In this document: positions 52,109-60,610 of the stretch, piece by piece | Layout: each line of letters starts with the position of its first letter | How positions within the stretch are numbered: the stretch's first letter is position 1 | Origin: Verrucosispora sp. WMMD573 | GTDB taxonomy: Bacteria > Actinomycetota > Actinomycetes > Mycobacteriales > Micromonosporaceae | Assembly (NCBI RefSeq): GCF_027497175.1 | Contig: NZ_CP114901.1 | Coordinates: forward strand, 5,580,001 to 5,644,000 | DNA: 64,000 bases | Direction of reading: 5' to 3' | The notes under the pieces: generated by a model | What the model was told of the DNA's origin: nothing | The model's database searches: none | What the model saw: the letters and a program-made list of their open reading frames with translations, nothing else | Made by a program: the position numbers and the translations under genes

Positions 52109-54174
52109 CGCCGATCACCCCTCGATTTCGGGGACGGGCGCCGCGCAGGAGCGGACGACCGAGCCGGCGGCGGGGACGGGGACGGTCCGGTACCGACGGC
52201 GGTCGGACCCACCGAGGTCGGGCCGGCCACCGGGGAGGGTCTCCCCGCTGGGGACGGGGACGGGCGCGTCGATGGGGTTGCCGACTGCCGCCCGTCCGGG
52301 GACGGCGGTACGGACGGGGCCGGTGGACGGGGACGGGCCGTGCTGGTGGACAGTGCCCGCCGGGCGGCGGCGTTCACAGCCGCCGAGGTGCCCGTGTTGG
52401 CGGCGGCGTTCCCGCTCCGGGTGGCGCGCCGCGCCGCTGTAGGCCGCGTACCTGGGGTCGAGGCGCGTCGTGGCCCCCCGGCTACCGGTGTGGACGGAGC
52501 TGCCGAGAACACCGGCGTGACCGGCGCGGGTGGCCGACGCGGCGCGCTCTGCGTCGCTGGTGCCGCCGAGAACGTCACCGCCGTTGCCGCACCACTGGGT
52601 GCGGCTTTCGGCCTCGCGGTGGTGGGGTCGCTGAAGGCGACCCTGGCCGGTGGCGCGGCCGGGGACGGCGAACTCGGCTGGGCCGGGTTGGGGTGAGAGA
52701 ACTGCGCGGCGGGGGCACCACCGGACGGCGGTACCGCTGGCGTGGACGGGGCTGCCGGGTGGCTGAAGGTCGGGGCGGCGTTCGTCCCGGACGGCGCGGG
52801 CAGCGGCGTATGGGCGACCGGTGCGTGGCTGAACGCGGCCGGTCCCGGCGGGGACGGCGGGACCGGAGCCGACCCGGGACGGGGCGGGCGAGGTGGACGG
52901 GGCGGACGGGTGCCACCGGGCAGCGGACGGGGACCGGGCGGACGGGGTGTCGTCCGTCCGGCGGTCCGCGCCGCGCTCGCGCCGCCAAGGAGGCCGGCCG
53001 CTGCCCCGATCGTCTTGAGCATCAGGAAGGCGTGGACGAGTTGCCCGAGCAGTCCTCGGCCGTTGCGCTGCCCGAGCGGGCCGAGGACGAACTGTCGCAT
53101 CCAGCCCGGCAGTTTGATCAGCAGCCAGAGCATCGTCAGGCACACCACGACGCCGAGGAGCCCGTGCCCGGTCGCGGGTATGCCCATCACGGTCGGTCCG
53201 GCAGGGGTGAGGAACACCTTGATGGCGGCCATGACGACGATGGCTTGGGCGAGTTGCAGGCCGAGGCAGGCCAGCGTGCAGCGCCACCACAGGTGGGCCA
53301 CGCCCTCGGTGAGCGGGCTGGCGTGGCAGATCAACGCCGCCGGGGCGACACCGAACAGGATGACCAGCGCCGCCAACCGCAGAACGAACGTGAACTCCAC
53401 GACGAGGCACATCACGATCACCGCGATGACCAGCAACGCCATCAAGAACCCGCCGCCTCGCAGGGCGTCATCCACGACCTGCCGGATCGCCGTCGCGGCG
53501 CTCGGGCCGTCGATCGTGTTGCCGGCGATGGCCACGGTTAGCGCGTTGGTCAGCTCGATGGCCTTCTGCCCGATGATCAGGCTGCAATTGGCCAGGACCA
53601 CGCCCACGGCGATGCGGGGTAGCACCTGCTTGAGGCCGTAGGAGGTTTGCAGGGTCTCCCGGGCGGTGACCAGGAACCCTCCGGCCACGATGAACAGCAC
53701 CATGACGCCGTTGGCGACGACCAAACTGGTCGTCCAGATCGCCTTCACGTGCTCGTTGACGGTGAGGTCCGGGGTAGACAGCCACGATTCGCCGAGGGCT
53801 TCCATCACCGGCTGCAGGGCCTGTTCGGCGGCCCACACCACCAGGTCCACCACGGCCTTACGGACCTGACCCCCGACGTCATACCAGGCCGGATCACCGC
53901 TGACAGAGGGCTGGCCGGGCGTCGGGGCCGGGCCGGGAGTCGGTGCCGGCGCGGAGGGAGACGGATCCACCCCCGGCGGGCGGACGCCCGGGTCAGGCAC
54001 GCCGGGCGTCGGCGGCGTGCCAGGTGCGATAGCGGGCGGGCCGGGTGCCGGGCTCGGCTCTGCGTGCGCCGGCCCAACCCAGGTCAGGGCAAGGCCGGCA
54101 AGGATCACCACGCCGAGCAGCAGCAACGCCACCGGCCGGACCAAAGAGCGGGATCGGATCCTATGGGCAGCCAT
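52105..54174 (-). CDS. VirB6/TrbL-like channel protein with Pro-rich tail
   Basis: 689 residues from ATG 54174. A signal-like helix (LVRPVALLLLGVVILAGLAL) and a Pro-rich outer segment precede six to seven membrane helices (about residues 140-370; for example FIVAGGFLVTARETLQTSYG, VEFTFVLRLAALVILFGVAP, IKLPGWMRQFVLGPLG). The long C-terminal ~290 residues are Pro/Ala/Ser-rich with recurring FSHP/FSDP/FSAAP units. The helical core matches VirB6/TrbL polytopic proteins of Gram-positive systems. Overlaps on both sides join it to the pilin-like gene and PrgI. Confidence 0.85.
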   Translation of the reverse strand: MAAHRIRSRSLVRPVALLLLGVVILAGLALTWVGPAHAEPSPAPGPPAIAPGTPPTPGVPDPGVRPPGVDPSPSAPAPTPGPAPTPGQPSVSGDPAWYDVGGQVRKAVVDLVVWAAEQALQPVMEALGESWLSTPDLTVNEHVKAIWTTSLVVANGVMVLFIVAGGFLVTARETLQTSYGLKQVLPRIAVGVVLANCSLIIGQKAIELTNALTVAIAGNTIDGPSAATAIRQVVDDALRGGGFLMALLVIAVIVMCLVVEFTFVLRLAALVILFGVAPAALICHASPLTEGVAHLWWRCTLACLGLQLAQAIVVMAAIKVFLTPAGPTVMGIPATGHGLLGVVVCLTMLWLLIKLPGWMRQFVLGPLGQRNGRGLLGQLVHAFLMLKTIGAAAGLLGGASAARTAGRTTPRPPGPRPLPGGTRPPRPPRPPRPGSAPVPPSPPGPAAFSHAPVAHTPLPAPSGTNAAPTFSHPAAPSTPAVPPSGGAPAAQFSHPNPAQPSSPSPAAPPARVAFSDPTTARPKAAPSGAATAVTFSAAPATQSAPRRPPAPVTPVFSAAPSTPVAGGPRRASTPGTRPTAARRATRSGNAAANTGTSAAVNAAARRALSTSTARPRPPAPSVPPSPDGRQSATPSTRPSPSPAGRPSPVAGPTSVGPTAVGTGPSPSPPPARSSAPARRPSPKSRGDRR

Positions 54175-54614
54175 CACGCCACCCACGAGCCGACGATGGT
54201 TACGAACAGCGGCGCGAGCAACGCGAGGGCATAGCCGATCGCGGCGGACCGCAACGCGAGCTTGGCCTTCTCGACCTCGCCGGGATCGCCGTTCGCGGCC
54301 AGATACCGCAGGCCGCCGACGGTCAGGAACAGCGTGGCGACGGCGACGAGGATGCCAACGAGCCAGGCACGGATGTTGTTGGCGACCTGCTGGATCGACT
54401 CGGCGGCCAGCACCACCGGGGCGGGCTCGGCCGCCCACGCCACGTGCGGCACGGCAACGAGCGCAGCAGTCACCGCGGCGGTGAGGAGTAGCAGCGCGGC
54501 GCGGAAAGTCCGAGGACGGTATCGGGACGGACGGCGGACGGACGGCCGCCCGCAGTTGCCGGCCCCGAGGCGGCGGTCCGCCGCCTCGGGGCGCGGGAAG
54601 GGATAGTGATTCAT
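54174..54614 (-). CDS. VirB2/TrbC-like pilin or channel subunit
   Basis: 146 residues from ATG 54614. A basic N-terminus and a membrane/signal helix (AALLLLTAAVTAALVAVPHV) ending AWAAEPA are followed by QVANNIRAWLVGILVAVATL, a LTVGGLRYLAANGDPGEVEK loop and a second membrane helix (AIGYALALLAPLFVTIVG). The two-helix hairpin with a conserved GGxRY and GDxxEVEKAK loop is the TrbC/VirB2 pattern of Gram-positive systems. It is the first transfer gene of the VirB block. Confidence 0.9.
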   Translation of the reverse strand: MNHYPFPRPEAADRRLGAGNCGRPSVRRPSRYRPRTFRAALLLLTAAVTAALVAVPHVAWAAEPAPVVLAAESIQQVANNIRAWLVGILVAVATLFLTVGGLRYLAANGDPGEVEKAKLALRSAAIGYALALLAPLFVTIVGSWVA

Positions 54615-54894
54615 GGGTTGGGCACCTCCGGTGCGCACGACGACGCAGCCCGCAGCGGGGCGTGGGTGCGCGAGTGGGTGGCGAAGGCAGGACCGGACGA
54701 TGCGGGGTGACCTGTGGTGCCGACCGGCGCGGCCGTCCTCCTCACCAGAAGCGGCGGGTGGGCCGGGGACCGTACGGGGTGTCAGCGCCGTCAACGGGTC
54801 CGGTCAGAACAAGGTCACCTGCGCGGAAGAGTCCCGCACTAGGGGATTACAAATCCGAGACCCGGATTGGAAAACCGCAGCTCAGGCACGCTGC

Positions 54895-55716
54895 TTACGG
54901 ACGCTTCCGGGCGGTGGACGCGTCGAGGACCACCGTCGCAGTGGCCTCGTTGACCACATCGGCGTACGGATCGGACAGCTCACCGGACTCGATCGCGACC
55001 CGCAGCCGGGCGACGGCGGCGGTGCGCCGCTTGTAGAGGTTCCAGCGCGGCTGACCGGTGCGCTCGGCGTAGGCGGTGAGGCTGACCTCTTCCAGGTACG
55101 TCGCGCCGATCAGCTCGGCCTCCTGGACGGTGATTGCCCCGGCGGTGACTGCGCGGGCGAGGACGAGATCCGGGTGGCCGTACGGGGCCGGCGGCAACAC
55201 CGCGCCCGGGGCGTGGTTCGGTGCCCCGGACGAGGTGGGCTCCAGGTCACGCAGCTCGGTACGGGCCTTGGAGAACGCGGCGGACAGCAGGTTGCCGACC
55301 ACGCCCGGCCTGTCCAGGTCGACCGTGCCGAGAGCGCGCAGGAAGTGCTCGACAATGGCGGCCTGCACATCGCCGGTGAACAGCTTGGCCAGCAGGTACG
55401 CCTTGAACCGCAGGCCCGGCAGCGCGACGCCGACCGAACCAGCCCTCCACGCTGGGTCTCCCGTGCGGGCCTGCTGCACGAGGAGTCGCCACGCCGCGTC
55501 CCGGTCGGCGTACCCGCAGGATGGGTGCATCAGGATCGCCGACAACTCGGGCAGGGCGATACGACGGCGGGGCAACCCCTGACCGAGGGTTCGGCCGTCC
55601 ACCGACAGCGGGTTCGGACCCTGCCCCATCAGGTGGAACCGGTACTCGATGTCGTTGAGCAGAGTCTCGCCACGCGGCCCGGCGGCCGGGCCACTGGCGG
55701 GGGTACGACGGTCCAT
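54895..55716 (-). CDS. Sigma-factor-like HTH protein at the head of the transfer region
   Basis: 273 residues from ATG 55716. The central part (LLAKLFTGDVQAAIVEHFLR, GVVGNLLSAAFSKARTELRD) is helical. The C-terminal segment AEELIG-like ATYLEEVSLTAYAERTGQPR with NLYKRRTAAVARLRVAI has the spacing of a sigma region 4 or LuxR-like helix-turn-helix. It probably activates the transfer genes downstream (280 bases to the pilin-like gene). It is not a standard sigma factor because region 2 is not recognisable. Confidence 0.65.
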   Translation of the reverse strand: MDRRTPASGPAAGPRGETLLNDIEYRFHLMGQGPNPLSVDGRTLGQGLPRRRIALPELSAILMHPSCGYADRDAAWRLLVQQARTGDPAWRAGSVGVALPGLRFKAYLLAKLFTGDVQAAIVEHFLRALGTVDLDRPGVVGNLLSAAFSKARTELRDLEPTSSGAPNHAPGAVLPPAPYGHPDLVLARAVTAGAITVQEAELIGATYLEEVSLTAYAERTGQPRWNLYKRRTAAVARLRVAIESGELSDPYADVVNEATATVVLDASTARKRP

Positions 55717-55795
55717 GATGGTGCTCCCTCGTGATGACGGTGTGCCGTCCGACAGGAGTGCCGGTCGGCGCTGTGCCACCACGCCACCAGGGCCT

Positions 55796-56154
55796 TTGAA
55801 CAGATCATGAACATCGGTGATCTTGTTCAAGGCGTCTCGACACGTGTTCAATCCCGGTCGCCGCCGACATTCGTTCATGCGTCTCGACCTCAGCCCGCCT
55901 GCATTCCCAGCCAGGTGTGCAAGCCGTAGCGAGGCTGTTCAAGGCCCTCCGTACCGGTTACAGCCGCTTCGAGACTGCGCCCTGGAACACAGGCCCCACG
56001 ACTCAGGCAACGGCGTCAAGCAGGATGGCCAGGAGCGCCTCCTGCTGGATGCGCTCGCACCCCAACGCGATCTTGGTTAAGGTCCAGGGCCGCTGAGATG
56101 GCTCACGTTCAAGCCGTTGACGATCCCGGTGAATCCGGCAGGGATCTTGTTCAA
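55796..56154. repeat. Cluster of TGTTCAA boxes upstream of the transfer region
   Basis: TTGAACA at 55796, TGAACA at 55808, TTGTTCAA at 55823, TGTTCAA at 55845 and 55936, CGTTCAA at 56106 and TTGTTCAA at 56147. The first three form an imperfect inverted repeat (TTGAACAGATCA ... TGATCTTGTTCAA). The 12-mer GATCTTGTTCAA occurs at 55819 and again at 56143. The cluster lies directly upstream of the sigma-like gene. It is likely an operator or iteron array for an element-encoded protein. The surrounding 570 bases (55717-56285) contain no convincing gene. Confidence 0.6.
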
Positions 56155-56285
56155 CCTGACATGATCGTGTCGGCGTTCCACGACGTCAGGCCAGTACCTG
56201 GGCCCTCGTCGACACTCGCTTCGCCGGCAGCTATCGACAACGGCGTTGGTCCGCCAGGTGGCTGCCGCGCTGCCATGATGAGGAG

Positions 56286-57005
56286 GTGATCATCCTCGGA
56301 TACTTGGACGGGTACGAACCGCCTATCCGGCGATCGCCGCTGGTCGACGGATCTGACGTGATGACACACGCGCTGTTCTGGCCCGCTTTCCTCACCACTG
56401 TCGGCGGAGCCGCGTCGGCACCGGACGCCTTCGATATCGATCCGGCCGACCTGGAGCAGATCGTCGACGTCTTCGTCGACCCGTACAGATGGCCGGTGTT
56501 CTCGCTACCACTGGCCAGGCCCTGTCGCCTGCACGTCATCATGCGCAACGCCGAAGACGACAGCGGGGTCGACTACGTGCTCGATCCCGGCACCGGCGAC
56601 GCGTCGATCCCCCTCGCCGCCATGGAGGGACACTTCCGAGGGCCGGCGTTCTCATGGCCGGAAGTCGTCGCCGCAGCGCGTCAGCCGGATCCGGATCACA
56701 CCCCGGCCGAGCGGCTGCTCCTGCTCGTTCCGGCGTGTGCCGACAGCAGCCGCCCGCATGAGGCCGTCGACCTGGTCGCGGAAGCCCTGGCTGCTGTCGG
56801 CGCCCGCTCCGACGTGCGTCAGGTCAGCGAAGAACTGCTCAACAGCCGCAGGTACTGGACGCCGTGCCGATGGGAATACGTCGACGACGTCCTCGTCGGC
56901 CTCGGACCACACACCTACCGCCGCCACGGCGGTTACCTGTCGCCGGAACAACTTCACCTCATCGCCGCTATCCTCCAGCCCGCATCGAGCGCCGCACATC
57001 GGTAG
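56286..57005 (+). CDS. Hypothetical protein (239 aa)
   Basis: Frame opens at GTG 56286, where AGGAGG touches the start codon, so the true start may be slightly further in, for example GTG near 56358. The sequence IVDVFVDPYRWPVFSLPLAR, CRLHVIMRNAEDDSGVDYVL and AERLLLLVPACADSSRPHEA is well-formed soluble protein without known motifs. It ends with YLSPEQLHLIAAIL. No membrane segment. It is about 90 bases before the methyltransferase gene; the two may form a unit. Confidence 0.68.
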   Translation: MIILGYLDGYEPPIRRSPLVDGSDVMTHALFWPAFLTTVGGAASAPDAFDIDPADLEQIVDVFVDPYRWPVFSLPLARPCRLHVIMRNAEDDSGVDYVLDPGTGDASIPLAAMEGHFRGPAFSWPEVVAAARQPDPDHTPAERLLLLVPACADSSRPHEAVDLVAEALAAVGARSDVRQVSEELLNSRRYWTPCRWEYVDDVLVGLGPHTYRRHGGYLSPEQLHLIAAILQPASSAAHR

Positions 57006-57091
57006 CCCCCGGGCAGGGCAACCGGTTGACCAGACGTGGCCGGGGGCAAACATCCCCTCCGGATCTCGTTCGTTGCTGGTTGAATGCCGTC

Positions 57092-57745
57092 GTGACCAAG
57101 GACTGGCTCCAGTGGCACCAGGACTACGACTCCCCGAACTCCTCGCTGGCGCGCAGGCTGCGCGTCGTCCAGCATGACCTTCGCCGGGCATTGACCGAAG
57201 CACCCCACGATGAACACGGCGTCCGACGGTTGATCAGCATCTGCGCCGGTGACGGACGCGACGTGCTGCCGGTCCTTGCCGACCACGACGGCGGTCGCAC
57301 CATCGAGGCCCTGCTCATCGAACGTGACCCGACGCTGTCGCAGCGCGCCCGCACAGCAGCCATCGGTCTCGGCCTGCCCCAGGTCGACGTGCGCACCACA
57401 GACGCCGGCGCGACGGACACCTACGTCGACATCCAGCCCGCACATCTGCTCCTGGCCTGCGGCGTGTTCGGCAACATCACGGTCAACGACGTACGCCGGA
57501 CCATCGCCATGCTGCACACCCTTGTCCTCGCCGATGGCATCGTGATCTGGACCCGAGGACGCACCGACGACGGCCACGACCCCAGTCACGACATCCGCGC
57601 CTGCTTCGCCGAGAACGGCTTCAGCGAAATGTCCTTCACCAGCCCCACCGACGCCAAATTCCGGGTCGGAATGCACCGGCTCACCACCCGCCCCGCAACT
57701 GTCCCACCGATGCCGCCCGGCACACGAATGTTCAGCTTCATCTGA
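57092..57745 (+). CDS. Class I SAM-dependent methyltransferase
   Basis: 217 residues from GTG 57092. WLQWHQDYDSPNSSLARRLR leads into motif I RLISICAGDGRDVLPVLA (GxGxG-like AGDGR), an acidic motif II in IEALLIERDP, and LLLACGVFGNITVNDVRRTI as motif IV region. The family resembles actinomycete methyltransferases with SICAGDGRD that accompany regulatory or polyketide genes, but the substrate is unknown. The frame upstream of 57092 (to 56864) is Pro/Arg-rich and not translated. Confidence 0.82.
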   Translation: MTKDWLQWHQDYDSPNSSLARRLRVVQHDLRRALTEAPHDEHGVRRLISICAGDGRDVLPVLADHDGGRTIEALLIERDPTLSQRARTAAIGLGLPQVDVRTTDAGATDTYVDIQPAHLLLACGVFGNITVNDVRRTIAMLHTLVLADGIVIWTRGRTDDGHDPSHDIRACFAENGFSEMSFTSPTDAKFRVGMHRLTTRPATVPPMPPGTRMFSFI

Positions 57746-58051
57746 CAGCCGGCGCTCCCCCTGACCGTCCAACGACAACAACCAGTCACGGTACGACATC
57801 AGCTCGTTTCCGGACCCGCTACCGCTACACCGCTCAAGACCAGCCGACCGACACCAACTACCGCTCAGGGTAGAAGCGGTAGCTGACTGAGCACGGCCTT
57901 TACGGTTGGCGAATGCCCGAGACTGGACCTCGCCGTGAGCTAGTCAAGAACCGCTGGCTGCTGTCCCTCGCCGTCGTTGTGACAGCGGGAGCGGCGGCCT
58001 GGGCCTGGCAACTCGCCGCGACCGGCTTCAGCCCCAGTCCCCGACTCACCG

Positions 58052-58076
58052 TGAGCCACCCCCGCTTTCATGGAGC
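58052..58076 (+). repeat. Left terminal inverted repeat of the IS3 element
   Basis: Starts TGAGCCAC CCCCGCTTT and matches the right end (59357-59381, reverse strand) at 21 of 25 positions. Confidence 0.9.
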
Positions 58077-58116
58077 TTCTTGATCATGGTCTGATGGCCG
58101 TGGGGAGGAAGTCGTC

Positions 58117-58428
58117 GTGGCAGCACCGAAGAAGTACCCCGATGAGCTACGTCAGCGCGCTGTGCGCTTGTACCGCGAGTCGGACCCGAAGCCGGTGATC
58201 CGGCGCCTGGCCGAGCAACTGGGCGTGCATCACGAGGCGTTGCGAAACTGGATCCGCCAAGCCGAGGCTGACACGGGTGAGCGTCACGACCGGCCCACCA
58301 GCGAGATGGCCGAGGAGAATCGCCGGCTGCGCAAGGAAGTCGCTGAGTTGCGGCGGGCGAACGAGATCCTGAAGGCCGCGAGCGCGTATTTCGCGGCGGA
58401 GCTCGACCCGACCCGGCGACGGTCATGA
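58117..58428 (+). CDS. IS3-family OrfA (helix-turn-helix)
   Basis: 103 residues. RRLAEQLGVHHEALRNWIRQ is the helix-turn-helix that binds the element ends, and RLRKEVAELRRANEILKAAS is a leucine-zipper coiled coil for dimerisation, as in other IS3 OrfA proteins. It overlaps orfB by four bases (ATGA), so OrfB could arise by re-initiation; an OrfAB fusion through -1 frameshifting is the usual alternative, but no clear slippery A-run is present. Confidence 0.93.
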   Translation: MAAPKKYPDELRQRAVRLYRESDPKPVIRRLAEQLGVHHEALRNWIRQAEADTGERHDRPTSEMAEENRRLRKEVAELRRANEILKAASAYFAAELDPTRRRS

Positions 58429-59351
58429 GGTTCATCGGTGAACACCGTGACCAGTTCGCGGTCGCGCTCCTGCTACGGGTCCTGGGCATCGGCGCCTCGA
58501 CCTACTACGCGTGGGTCAAGCAGGTCGAGCAGCCCTGCGACCGGGACGTGGTCGACCTGGGGCTGATCTCCAACATCCACGAGATCTGGGAGACCTCCGG
58601 GCGCACCTACGGCGCGGACCGAGTCCACCGGCAGCTACGCCGCGACGGCATCCGCGTCGGCCGTAAGCGGGTCGAGCGGTTGATGGCCGAGCAGGGATGG
58701 CAGGGTGCGTTCCTGCGCCGGGGCTGGCGCGGCGGCTCCACGAAGCAGGACCCACGGCACACGCCGGCGCCGGATCTGGTCGGGCGGCAGTTCACTGCCG
58801 ACGGGCCGAACCGGCTATGGGTCGCCGACGCCACCCGCGTCCCCTGCGGTGAGGGCGTGTTCTGGCTCGCCGCGGTCCGGGACGCGTTCTCCCGCCGGAT
58901 CGTGGGGTGGAAGACCTCCGACCGCTGCGACACCGACCTGATCCTCGCCGCCCTCGAATACGGCATCTGGTCGCGCGACGTCCGTGACGGCCAACTGATC
59001 CACCACTCGGACAGGGGATCGAACTACACGTCGTTCCGCTTCGCGGAACGCTTGCAGGACAACGGGATCCTGCCCTCGATGGGCTCCGTCGGCGACTCGT
59101 ACGACAACGCGCTGATGGAGAACTTCTGGTCGACGCTGAAGATCGAACTCGTCTACCGCACGAGCTGGCGGACCCGCGACGAGGCCGAGAACGCGATCTT
59201 CGCCTACATCGACGGCTGGTACAACACCCGCCGCATCCAACGCGAGCTGGGCTACCTCAGCCCGAACGAGTACGAGACCGCCTGGCACAGCCGCCAGACG
59301 CCACCAGCCGAGCCAACTATCGCCACCCCTGCGCCAGCCGGCAGCAGGTAA
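58425..59351 (+). CDS. IS3-family transposase OrfB (DDE integrase core)
   Basis: 308 residues. The catalytic triad is D135 (VADATRV), D196 (HHSDRGSNYTS) and E232 (ALMENFWSTLKIE), with D-D spacing 61 and D-E spacing 36, the DD35E pattern of IS3. An HTH_21-like segment (IWETSGRTYGADRVHRQLRR) precedes it, and YIDGWYNTRRIQRELGYLSP follows. All residues are intact. Confidence 0.95.
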   Translation: MRFIGEHRDQFAVALLLRVLGIGASTYYAWVKQVEQPCDRDVVDLGLISNIHEIWETSGRTYGADRVHRQLRRDGIRVGRKRVERLMAEQGWQGAFLRRGWRGGSTKQDPRHTPAPDLVGRQFTADGPNRLWVADATRVPCGEGVFWLAAVRDAFSRRIVGWKTSDRCDTDLILAALEYGIWSRDVRDGQLIHHSDRGSNYTSFRFAERLQDNGILPSMGSVGDSYDNALMENFWSTLKIELVYRTSWRTRDEAENAIFAYIDGWYNTRRIQRELGYLSPNEYETAWHSRQTPPAEPTIATPAPAGSR

Positions 59352-59356
59352 CCACC

Positions 59357-59381
59357 GCTCCATCAAAGCGGGGGAAACTCA
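59357..59381 (-). repeat. Right terminal inverted repeat of the IS3 element
   Basis: Reverse complement begins TGAGTTTC CCCCGCTTT and pairs with the left end at 58052. The CCG duplication follows immediately. Confidence 0.9.
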
Positions 59382-60610
59382 CCGACCGTGGCGTGATCGC
59401 CGTTGCGCTCGACGCACGCCAGACCAACGTAACCGCTCCGGTGCAGGTTGACGTCGCCTACAGCCCCGGAACCGGCAAGGCGGACACGACCTCCCTATCG
59501 CTGGTGCTGCAGCACGAATTCGATGCCGTGCCCGAGGCGGCGCCGCCAACCGCTGTCATTGTCCTGTTCTGTGGGGAGTTGGCCACGGGTATCGACATGG
59601 TCAACAGATTCGACCAGCCGGTGAAGTGGAAACCCGTGCAGCCAAAGTCCGAGAATGGCGACTACTGGTCCATGCTCGGCGGATCGATGTCGCGATGCGT
59701 TTACACGCATGTTTCGCTGGACAGCGGCGGTGTGGGACTGCGGCAGGAAATCTTGTCCGGTGTCAGCCGGATCACGTGCACGCGCGCCTCCGGGCCCCGG
59801 CTGCTCTACGTCCTACCAGGACTGACAACCCTACCCCCCGCATCCGCCGGAGATATCGCCTTCCGCCCGCTGCCTCCGAAATCCAGGGCGACCATCGGCC
59901 TCTACAACCAACCCGACGACTTCAATGCGCAGACCGCCAGTCCGCAGCTACCGGACGCTGGCATCCTTCGCTGGACCAGGGAACTGCCAGGCGGTGCGGG
60001 ACCGCTCAGCTACCGCCTGCGTGGCGAACTGCTCGACACGGCGGCTCTACAACAGCGCGACCTGTTCATGGCCGGCGCGTTGGCCGGAGTCGCCGGCGGC
60101 GGCATCATGCTCGTGCTCGAGGCCACCGTTCAGTTACTGCTGAATCACAGCCGAAAGCGCGCGGCAAACCCGCAAGCCATGGCCCCACCGTCTCAATCGC
60201 AGGATCGCACCGAGGCGCCTGTCCCCATCGCGCCACCGGCGGCCGCGCCCCCTCGTCGCTGCCGCGATCGATCGGTGTCCATCGCGGTGACCGCCGCGGT
60301 TGGGACCACCGCCGCCCTAATCCTGCTCCGCCGCAGGAGGAACCGGCGGTTGAGAGCGCGACCCTAGTGTTTCGGCAGCCCCGGGAAAGGAAGCTCTCGC
60401 TGTCGGCCAGGCGAGCCAGGCCGAACACGTGGACAGCCGGACCAGCCGCATTCATGACCTCCGGGGCCATGCCAGAGGCGCGGCGGGAACCTTCAAGCAA
60501 CGCAAACCCACTCCTACCCGGCATAAGCGCGTCCGGCGGCCGAAGTTCGGACGTCACTGGACGTGGGTCACCGTCGGCGCTTTGGTAGTGCTGGTTTGGC
60601 ATTGTTCCGG

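Larger units (their letters stand above)
58052..59381 (+). mobile_element. Complete IS3-family insertion sequence (1330 bp)
   Basis: Bounded by 25-bp imperfect terminal inverted repeats (21 of 25 matches, starting TGAG and ending CTCA), flanked by a 3-bp CCG target duplication (58049-58051 and 59382-59384). It contains orfA and orfB in IS3 order. All parts needed for movement are present, so it is probably active. Confidence 0.93.
57913..60367 (+). pseudogene. Membrane protein gene split by an IS3-family insertion
   Basis: The first 46 codons (57913-58051) start MPETGPRRELVKNRWLLSLA with a membrane helix (LAVVVTAGAAAWAWQLAA) and run to RLT. The rest resumes at 59385 and continues to 60367. 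Removing the element and one copy of the 3-bp CCG duplication rejoins RLT to DRGVIAVALDARQTN in frame, giving a 373-residue protein with a second membrane helix near its C-terminus (AGALAGVAGGGIMLVLEATV) and a basic tail. Function unknown. The insertion looks recent because both halves are otherwise intact. Confidence 0.85.
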
